From contig DIXP01000038.1 in NCBI GenBank assembly GCA_002436065.1, positions 69,343 through 133,342 of the forward strand: a DNA stretch of 64,000 nucleotides, given 5' to 3'. Source of the DNA: Chloroflexi bacterium UBA6077. GTDB taxonomy: Bacteria; Chloroflexota; UBA6077. The notes under the pieces were generated by a model. That model saw only the letters and a list, made by a program, of their open reading frames with translations, did not search any database and was not told the origin of the DNA. A program made the translations under genes and the position numbers. This document shows positions 57,802 to 64,000 of the stretch, one piece after another (position 1 is the first letter of the stretch; each line of letters starts with the position of its first letter).

Positions 57802-58536
57802 CTATCTTCGTGTCAGCAGCCGCTCGAAATTGTCCTCAATTCTCTTCGTTGTGGCTTTCAGATCAAGGTGCCAAAGCTCAGCAAGCGTCGAGATTACTAC
57901 TGTTACGTCTTTAGGACGCGCTGGTCGACGCCCAACGGGGGCAAGTGGCCCATCGCTTTCCGTCAGCACGCGTTCAGGTGGAACTGCCGTCAAGATTCTC
58001 TGTCCAGAATCGCTCTTTGTCATCGCAACATTCATGGAGAAGTAGAAACCTTGAGATACGGCTCGACTTGCAGCTGCTAGCGAACCTGTGAACCAATGCA
58101 GTATGACTGCGCCGGGGTAGGCATCTCCCACCATGGAAATGACCTCAGATGCTGCCCTGCGACTATGGACACTCAGAACCTTGTCGCCGGCGGCTGCACA
58201 TTGATCCAAGATGCTCTGAAAGACCCGTCTCTGCGCAGTCCGGTTGGCAGCATCTTGCGTTACGTAGTCCAGACCAACCTCACCGACATATCGAGTCGAG
58301 GGCAGGAGTTCGGCGAACAAGTTGAGTTCGTTCTCACGTGCATGTGCCAGTTCCGGATGCAATCCAAGCGCAACTCTTATGAAGCGTGTGTTTTGAACAA
58401 TTTCACGGCACCGGGAAAAAACCGATGGCGTGTTGGTGACCGCAATCGTATAAATGTGAGCGTGCTCAACCTCGTCAAGCACCTTGGAGTAGTCTGGGTA
58501 CAAGTCGAGGTGGCAGTGAGTATCGACCAGCGCCAT
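57802..58536 (-). CDS. qatD: QatD, TatD-family metal-dependent hydrolase
   Basis: The 244-residue protein is a TatD-like nuclease with every metal ligand visible: DTHCHLD near residue 6, GEVGLDY, VHSRRA, HWFTGS and TESDGP. TatD enzymes are exonucleases of the amidohydrolase fold. ATG 58536 starts two bases beyond the qatC stop; a longer reading from 58614 lies inside qatC and is rejected. It is the last gene of a complete Qat operon, a four-gene anti-phage system, where QatD is needed for defence. Confidence 0.9.
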   Translation of the reverse strand: MALVDTHCHLDLYPDYSKVLDEVEHAHIYTIAVTNTPSVFSRCREIVQNTRFIRVALGLHPELAHARENELNLFAELLPSTRYVGEVGLDYVTQDAANRTAQRRVFQSILDQCAAAGDKVLSVHSRRAASEVISMVGDAYPGAVILHWFTGSLAAASRAVSQGFYFSMNVAMTKSDSGQRILTAVPPERVLTESDGPLAPVGRRPARPKDVTVVISTLAELWHLDLKATTKRIEDNFERLLTRR

Positions 58537-58537
58537 T

Positions 58538-59878
58538 TCACGATTCCCTTGCGAAGTTGTCCACAAACTGTTGGAGTTCCCTGAGGCCCCGCCTGTATAC
58601 GCCGAGATAAGCATCCAAATCCTCAGAAGTGCCAGGCAAAGGTCCCGAAACCAAGATATCGGCGAGTACTGGTGGCCGCTGGCTATGACGTTGAAGTGCT
58701 AGGCGCAGCGCGCGTAGATCTGCCCGGCGAGACGGAGACAGGTAGCCGCTAAGGTCACGCCAAGTATATCTCGTTGGGTCGGCCCCCCATGTGGAAACTC
58801 CGGCCCGTCGAACAAGGCAGGGCAGGCAGTATCCACAATGCTGATTCGCGCTGCCGCCCCTGATGAATCTTCCTACACCAGGATGCGAACAGGACATGGT
58901 TATAGGTAGTCCGCGAAGGAGGACTTCTTGGTTCGAGCAGGCAACGATCATTTCGCCTTTCGTACTGAACCTGTATGGAAGCTCCACTGCGACTTCAATA
59001 CCGAGGTCTTCAAGCAGTGCCCGCACCTGAGCGATCAAATGCGGATGTGTCGTACGCGTGCTTAAACTGCCAGACCTGGGTGGAGTGAGGGGGACATTGA
59101 GTGAGATGAATCCGTTCTCCGGTACAAGTAGTCGAGCCGAGGCGAGTCCACTAGCAACAGCAATTCCGAGGGCAAGGAAGAGTATCGATCGCCCGCGCGT
59201 TGTCATCTCTGTTGCGCGTTGCGGCCCTTTCGGGGGCGATACCCAGCACTTGAGGAAAGGCATCTTGTCTATGGGATACGCCATTGCCATTGCAGCAAGT
59301 GTTTGTCGCTGGGCTGAACTAGTAGGCCCCTGTCCGGCCGCGTAATGGCCAACGAGCGCAACCTGTCCACCGGCTGCCAAAGCGTCCACAGCGCCTATGT
59401 ATGAGTCGAGACCACCCGAGAAGAGGCAGACAGTGTCGGTTTCCACACGTACTGGGACTCCCTGTACTTGACCTCGCACGGGTTGGTAACCAGCAGGAAC
59501 TGGCCGGACCAAGACCTGCCAATGATCTCCGGTCAAGAACGATAGCAAGTTGGTTAGACGCGGCGCTCCTCTGCTTGTCCAACGAGAGAATTCGTGAACT
59601 GGCAAATGAAGGGCAAGGTCGCGAGTCCATCCGTCGTAAGCTCTGCTCCTGTCGATCCGGATATCACCTGTGTAAGCCCCAATCGCCGCCTTCAGCAAGT
59701 CGTGTGCTGCTGTTGTTGGATCGATTCCGTGTGTGGCAAAGACATCTGGCAGTGAAGTCTGTACCGCGTCCGGATGGTTAGGGATATCGTACGGGACATA
59801 GAGCAGCCCATCACCAGGTGCAAGGTCCGGAGCGTAGGAATCCGTTGGGCCAGCGAGACAAATGATATGCCAGGTCAT
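58538..59878 (-). CDS. qatC: QatC, QueC-like PP-loop protein
   Basis: The 446-residue protein has a PP-loop ATP pyrophosphatase motif (VCLFSGGLDSYIGAVDALA, about residues 150-168) and a QueC-type zinc site (CSHPG, then HCGYCLPCLVRR, about 330-360). QueC makes preQ0 from carboxydeazaguanine; in Qat systems the QueC-like protein is thought to act on a protein or nucleotide instead. It overlaps qatB by four bases. The N-terminal 140 residues resemble no family that I can name. Confidence 0.9.
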   Translation of the reverse strand: MTWHIICLAGPTDSYAPDLAPGDGLLYVPYDIPNHPDAVQTSLPDVFATHGIDPTTAAHDLLKAAIGAYTGDIRIDRSRAYDGWTRDLALHLPVHEFSRWTSRGAPRLTNLLSFLTGDHWQVLVRPVPAGYQPVRGQVQGVPVRVETDTVCLFSGGLDSYIGAVDALAAGGQVALVGHYAAGQGPTSSAQRQTLAAMAMAYPIDKMPFLKCWVSPPKGPQRATEMTTRGRSILFLALGIAVASGLASARLLVPENGFISLNVPLTPPRSGSLSTRTTHPHLIAQVRALLEDLGIEVAVELPYRFSTKGEMIVACSNQEVLLRGLPITMSCSHPGVGRFIRGGSANQHCGYCLPCLVRRAGVSTWGADPTRYTWRDLSGYLSPSRRADLRALRLALQRHSQRPPVLADILVSGPLPGTSEDLDAYLGVYRRGLRELQQFVDNFARES

Positions 59879-60726
59879 GATTCATCTCCCAGCAACCGAT
59901 ATGCTTCTTCGTAGACGTCATCAACAAATCGGCGGCCCTGCGGTCCATCCCAGTCCAGCGACACCAGGTCCATTCCGCCAAAATCCAGCTTCACAATCTC
60001 GGTGATGAAGTCTCTCACCTCATCCATGAGACGGTTAGCCTCGCTCTCGGGGAGGGTACCGCGCTCGATGCGGTTAGCCAATTCCTGCTGCATTCGGGCA
60101 TTCACGTAGTTGACAACGGAGAGCCTGATGACCTCTCCGAGAGCTGCGCTGTCCATTCGGTCGAGCGCAGTCACTCCGTCTGCACCAACGTCATATTCCT
60201 CAAAGACCATATTCAACGTCTCGATCATCGAGTTTCTCGCTGCCACATCTTCTAGAAGTGAACCGTTGGGAGCGAGTAGTTCGACAAAAGCGGCCAAAGC
60301 GGATTGCACGTCCTGGCCGATAAGCCTTTGCAGGCCGATGCGTTCGATGACGCGCTGGAATCCATCACGAATGCCACCTGCGAAGAGACTACCAAGTCTC
60401 GCAGTCATCGCGCGTCCAGCACGTGCTGCAGTTGCTACGGTGTGCGCACCACCACTTGCTCGCACATACGCTCGTCCTAGGTTTCTGAGTGCACTTGGTG
60501 ATGGTCGTCCACTGGAGCTTCGAGCCATGGTGTTCATGATTCGCTTTGGCGAGCGCCAAGTGATAGTTGGGGCCGCTACGGGTTGTGAGACCTGTTCGCC
60601 GGACCCTCCTCCAGGAGCAGCATCCTGTCCTTGAGGCTCAACGCCCGGCTGATCGGTATCGCTAGCCCACGGTGGCAATAGCGGATTTCGACCACTTGGT
60701 CCCCGATAGGAACTAGATGTGCCCAT
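59875..60726 (-). CDS. qatB: QatB
   Basis: The 283-residue protein starts with a Gly/Pro/Ser-rich tail (MGTSSSYRGPSGRNPLLPPW), the likely flexible N-terminus, followed by a helical domain (about residues 85-283: VATAARAGRAMTARLGSLFA, FVELLAPNGSLLEDVAARNS). This layout fits QatB, a protein specific to Qat operons. It overlaps qatC and lies 20 bases after qatA. The Gly-rich start could be a substrate for QatC chemistry, which is inference. Confidence 0.85.
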   Translation of the reverse strand: MGTSSSYRGPSGRNPLLPPWASDTDQPGVEPQGQDAAPGGGSGEQVSQPVAAPTITWRSPKRIMNTMARSSSGRPSPSALRNLGRAYVRASGGAHTVATAARAGRAMTARLGSLFAGGIRDGFQRVIERIGLQRLIGQDVQSALAAFVELLAPNGSLLEDVAARNSMIETLNMVFEEYDVGADGVTALDRMDSAALGEVIRLSVVNYVNARMQQELANRIERGTLPESEANRLMDEVRDFITEIVKLDFGGMDLVSLDWDGPQGRRFVDDVYEEAYRLLGDES

Positions 60727-60746
60727 CGCGCTTTGTTCTCCTTATC

Positions 60747-62786
60747 TTACGCGCGCTGAAGAGCAGCTTCAGCTGCCCTCGCAAGGGCGGTCCTCCTCGA
60801 TCGTTTCCAGCGGTCTAGGAGGCTTCGAGCAGCAGCGGCACTAGAGGTGTCCCTCGTCACTGACACAATCTGTGGCGGTGTGGCAACAGTGATTTTGGAC
60901 TCGGGGAATGATCCGTATAACGACACGAGCTGCGGCAACAACTCAGGGCGCACTCCCATCAGCTTAAGAAGGACGGTGTGCGGAGAGCGCGCATCGAGTG
61001 CCTCAGCTTGTCGGATACGTTGCGCCAGATTCTGAAAGACTGCCACTGCATCAGGGACGCTGAGGCTAGCTGCGTGCCGCAATCCCAACTCCCGGGTTGC
61101 TCCGCCAGGGGACAGAAGGCGGGTGAGAACATCTGTGGCAGCTGGACTTAGGCGTAGCCCGGTATCCGTTCGCGCTCCTATCCGGTCATGAGCGATGAAG
61201 AAGTACGGACCAAGATCCGTACCGCCCAGAGATGGCTCCGAAGCGAGCCAAGCACGCGTCCATGGGTCGGCAAGCCACGGCTGAATCTCAGTCGGAAGTG
61301 CATCTTCTGGCAACGCTAGTACCTTGTCGTCGGCATCTTGAGTACTAGCCCCTCGTCTAGACGTTCGGCTTCCTCTTGCTGCAACCGGACCAGGCTGAGA
61401 AGTATCCGGGGAGTCGTCGGATTCGGCGATAGCTGGTTCCGTGCGAGCGCGAAGCATTCGCTCCGCCATGGCTAGAGCCCCCGGTTGTCCACTCTCTTCG
61501 GCTTGAAGACTTGCTAGCGTGCGGAAGAACTCCTCCCGGATGTATTCAAGCAGCATCAGTTTTGCCAAGATTCGCCGCTCAAGACGAAGCCCGCGACGCG
61601 CACCAAGAGACAGACGAAGTAGGAGCGTGTTAAGGAAGCGCTTGGCACGGCGGGGATTGCCATCCAATCCTGGGGCTAGTACTGGAACAATCTGAGCAGT
61701 GAAATCGAAGTCGTCCTGTAGCTGAGTAGTAATGTTCTGCTCTCCAAGTATCGCTTGAGCCCGCGTGAGATCGAACGCACTTTCAGCTACATTGTCAGCC
61801 CGGAAATCTGCGAGGCTAGCGCATGCCTTGCTGTAATCGTCAGTTTCGAGCCGCCGCTCGGCGAAGAGTAGATTCAGGTAGGACTCAATATCTGCCTTGG
61901 TAAGCGGTGGCACTCGGATTGGCACCTGGATAAGTTTCTCCAAGTAGTCTCGGCCAACTTCAGTTTCTGTCCCAGGTAACTCGGGGAAGCGCTGACGGAC
62001 AGCATATTGAACAAGACGTTCGTCAGCTCCGATCACGAAGGCGGTTTTCGAAACGAATAAGAAGAGCTTGATAGCTTCCAAGGTCTCGATAATCGTGTCA
62101 GGAAGGCAGCGATCAAGATCATCGATGAATACTACGAGGGTCTCTATCTTCGACTCTGTGAGTAGCTTGGCGAAGTCGCGCCGGAAATCTCGTATGTTGC
62201 GCCGAACGTTTTCTGGACCTTCCGGTGCTGACGCGATCAGCTTCTGTGCGTCCTCAAGGCTGACTTTCTCGGCCGCAGCCGATTGAACAAGCTTGACGGT
62301 ATCCGCTCCCAAGTTGGCGAGAGTGAGCTGCGGAAGGCCGGCGACAATCGGCGCCACGTATCTGCCCGCCAAGCTCGCAAGTTGAAGCCAGTTGACGCGC
62401 TGCTTTAGCCTCTGCAGAAGCTCGCCCCCTCGCTCAGGAAATGACTTGTCATCCCTAACTCGATCTTCGATTGCATCCAGTATGCTGCCCATTAGGGCGG
62501 TCTTGGCATCCTCATACCCCTCGAACAGCCAGCCGTTGAACTGCAACGTCATAACAGCGGGTTGCTTAGTTAGCCTATCCAGAACCATGCGAATCAGTGT
62601 GGACTTTCCTCCACCCCAATTGCCATATATGCCGACCGTTACTGGAAGCAACTGCGCTGTGGAGACAACCGCTGCTACTTCGTCGGCTAGATAGTCAAAC
62701 CGCAGGAGATCGATGGTGGCCTCGTTGTCGGACCACATCACGGTCTCCGGTTCCCGCGGCTCGTCGGAGCCATTGGGTGATGACAT
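60747..62786 (-). CDS. qatA: QatA, KAP-family P-loop ATPase
   Basis: The 679-residue protein is a KAP NTPase: Walker A GIYGNWGGGKSTLI at about residue 50, Walker B VVFIDDLDRCLPD at about 195, then GADERLVQYAVRQRFPEL and the characteristic NPRRAKRFLNTL helix. The start at ATG 62786 is placed at MSSPNGSDEP, since the upstream extension (to 62873) is low-complexity and lacks a ribosome site. QatA is the first gene of the operon and provides the ATPase of the anti-phage complex. Confidence 0.9.
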   Translation of the reverse strand: MSSPNGSDEPREPETVMWSDNEATIDLLRFDYLADEVAAVVSTAQLLPVTVGIYGNWGGGKSTLIRMVLDRLTKQPAVMTLQFNGWLFEGYEDAKTALMGSILDAIEDRVRDDKSFPERGGELLQRLKQRVNWLQLASLAGRYVAPIVAGLPQLTLANLGADTVKLVQSAAAEKVSLEDAQKLIASAPEGPENVRRNIRDFRRDFAKLLTESKIETLVVFIDDLDRCLPDTIIETLEAIKLFLFVSKTAFVIGADERLVQYAVRQRFPELPGTETEVGRDYLEKLIQVPIRVPPLTKADIESYLNLLFAERRLETDDYSKACASLADFRADNVAESAFDLTRAQAILGEQNITTQLQDDFDFTAQIVPVLAPGLDGNPRRAKRFLNTLLLRLSLGARRGLRLERRILAKLMLLEYIREEFFRTLASLQAEESGQPGALAMAERMLRARTEPAIAESDDSPDTSQPGPVAARGSRTSRRGASTQDADDKVLALPEDALPTEIQPWLADPWTRAWLASEPSLGGTDLGPYFFIAHDRIGARTDTGLRLSPAATDVLTRLLSPGGATRELGLRHAASLSVPDAVAVFQNLAQRIRQAEALDARSPHTVLLKLMGVRPELLPQLVSLYGSFPESKITVATPPQIVSVTRDTSSAAAARSLLDRWKRSRRTALARAAEAALQRA

Positions 62787-62996
62787 TGGTAATGTAACCT
62801 CCGTTCTCCCCATCGACATCCGGTGGGGTGACAGGTAGGAATGCGGGCGATAAACTACTCCGCCTTCCGCCAATTCCAGCCCAGCGATTCATGGGTGCGG
62901 GACCGTAGCCACCGCGCGGCAGCAGCTGATAGAAACTCAGAGTTGGCTCGCCACCAATACAGGATTGTGTGTGATGGAGTAATGTAGACGTACGGC

Positions 62997-63005
62997 AGTA
63001 TAGCA
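62997..63005 (-). promoter_or_regulatory. Candidate extended -10 promoter for the Qat operon
   Basis: The minus strand reads TGCTATACT, an extended -10 (TGN-TATACT). No strong -35 is seen. A transcript would have a leader of about 200 bases before qatA. The site lies at the junction with the trpB fragment. Confidence 0.4.
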
Positions 63006-63006
63006 C

Positions 63007-63480
63007 TTGGCCGCTGCATCATTGAAGAAGCGTGGGCTGGTCGGGGTGGAGGCTGGTGGCAGGGGAAGCCGGCTCGGCGAGCACGCGGCTAGCATCTGCC
63101 ACGGCGATGTGGGCGTCCTCCACGGCGCCATGAGCTACCTGCTCCAGGACGAGAACGGCCAGGTGGCAACCACCCACAGCGTCTCGGCCGGGCTGGACTA
63201 CCCGGGCGTTGGCCCGGAGCACGCCTACCTCCACACCACGGGTCGAGTCGAGTACCGGCTCGCCGACGATGGCGCCGCCCTGGAGGCGTTCCAGCGACTC
63301 AGCCGGCTGGAGGGGATCATCCCGGCCATGGAGTCTTCCCACGCCATAGCCGCGGCCTGCGATCTCTCCGCGGAGGGCGATCTCGACGACCTGATACTGG
63401 TGAACCTGTCGGGTAGGGAAGACAAGGACCTGGACATCTACGCAGCACATGACGGAGGCTCACATGGGTCGGATAGCTGA
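63007..63480 (+). pseudogene. trpB: C-terminal fragment of tryptophan synthase beta
   Basis: From about 63030 the frame encodes the last third of TrpB: LVGVEAGGRGSRLGEHAAS, GVLHGAMSYLLQDENGQ, HSVSAGLDYPGVGPEHAYLH and ESSHAIAAA, ending with a normal stop at 63478-63480. The N-terminal 240 or so residues, including the pyridoxal phosphate lysine, are absent, and sequence before about 63030 is not TrpB. The gene is cut by the end of the accessory region. The rest may lie beyond the left side of the island, outside the window. The listed start (TTG 63007) is arbitrary. Confidence 0.85.
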
Positions 63481-64000
63481 ACGCTTCGATAGCCTCAGGG
63501 CCGGGGGGCGAGGCAGCCCTGGCTCCATATCTGACCATCGGGTATCCCACCCTGGAGGCGAGCCGCGAGCTGCTGCTGGCGATAGTGGCGTCGGGCGCCG
63601 ACCTGATGGAGTTGGGAATTCCCTTCTCGGACCCTCTGGCCGACGGCGCAACGCTGCAGCGGATCAACCAGGTGGCCCTGGAGCGGGGCTCAAGCTTTAG
63701 GGCGGCGCTGGAGGTGGTATCGTCCGTCAGGTCCCGGATCGACGTCCCCCTGGTGCTGATGAGCTACTACAACCCGCTGCTGCGACTCGGGAACAACGAG
63801 GGTTTCGCCGAGGCCGTGGGCAGGGCAGGGATCGACGGGGTGATAGTGCCGGACCTGCCGCTGGAGGAGTCGGAGCCGCTGCGTAGCGCCTGCCGTGATC
63901 GCGAGATCGACCTGATTGGCATGGTGGCGCCCACGACTCCCCCGGAGAGGGTGGCGGCCATAGCCCGGGCGGCCAGTGGCTTCGTGTACTGCGTTTCCCT
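63464..64000 (+). pseudogene. trpA: Tryptophan synthase alpha, frameshifted and running off the window
   Basis: ATG 63464 (or 63449) begins MGRIAERFDSLRAGG, the TrpA start. At the G run 63503-63508 one extra G shifts the frame; from 63510 the right frame is open to the window end and encodes YLTIGYPTLEASRELL, DLMELGIPFSDPLADG with the catalytic Glu and Asp, LMSYYNPLLRLGN and VIVPDLPLEES. A run of five G would give an intact gene. The shift is either a sequence error or a true mutation. It overlaps the end of trpB, as usual. Confidence 0.85.

Overview
The window is one continuous block of accessory DNA from a high-GC bacterium. It ends on the right in a broken tryptophan operon: the C-terminal part of trpB, then trpA with a one-base shift. 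No rRNA, tRNA or CRISPR array was seen. The host cannot be named from the sequence; the trp genes would fit Chloroflexota or Actinomycetota, which is a guess.

Layout. (1) 1-4305: a PIN toxin-antitoxin pair whose toxin is frameshifted, a group II intron with its reverse transcriptase, and a decayed second toxin-antitoxin pair. (2) 4564-25119: a defence island on the minus strand. Seven genes overlap or nearly touch: HTH protein, two adenine methyltransferases, specificity subunit, giant NERD/kinase/ATPase, a large unknown protein, and a 1,831-residue PD-(D/E)XK/HerA ATPase. This resembles the methylation-associated defence system (MADS: mad1, 2, 5, 6, 7, 8), but a second methyltransferase sits where mad3/mad4 are expected. 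A decayed nuclease gene and a 700-residue Cys-rich protein of unknown function lie downstream, and a divergent XRE regulator with a palindromic promoter lies upstream. (3) 25120-27669: decayed DNA with a broken copy of a helicase 3' end, a 56-bp perfect palindrome and an orphan response regulator. (4) 27720-57000: a plasmid-like module read almost entirely leftward. It holds a SNF2 helicase, a DNA methyltransferase, a PRTRC-type ubiquitin-like cassette (E1-like ThiF, JAB peptidase, E2-like protein B, Ubl-like protein C), its own DnaN clamp, SSB, Rad52, primase, UvrD helicase, RadC, a Mom-like DNA-modification gene, a Ycf46/DUF1257/DUF2997/radical-SAM cluster, small toxin-antitoxin genes, a catalytically altered serine-recombinase domain and 11-bp iteron-like repeats. 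(5) 57240-63006: a TnsA-like fragment and a complete Qat defence operon (qatA-D). (6) 63007-64000: trp remnants.

How it fits together. Region 4 reads as the backbone of a large replicon or integrative element with its own clamp, primase, SSB and strand-annealing protein. Several of its products carry textbook beta-clamp-binding peptides (QLSLF, QLDLF, QLSLDL), which suggests factors organised around its own sliding clamp. The E2-like gene is split by a 2.4-kb group II intron whose predicted removal restores the reading frame exactly. The element is flanked by two multi-gene anti-phage systems. Many small genes (PIN toxins, RES toxin, Mom-like, PRTRC-E-like, nuclease) show single frameshifts or in-frame TAG codons, so either the element is decaying or some indels are sequence errors.
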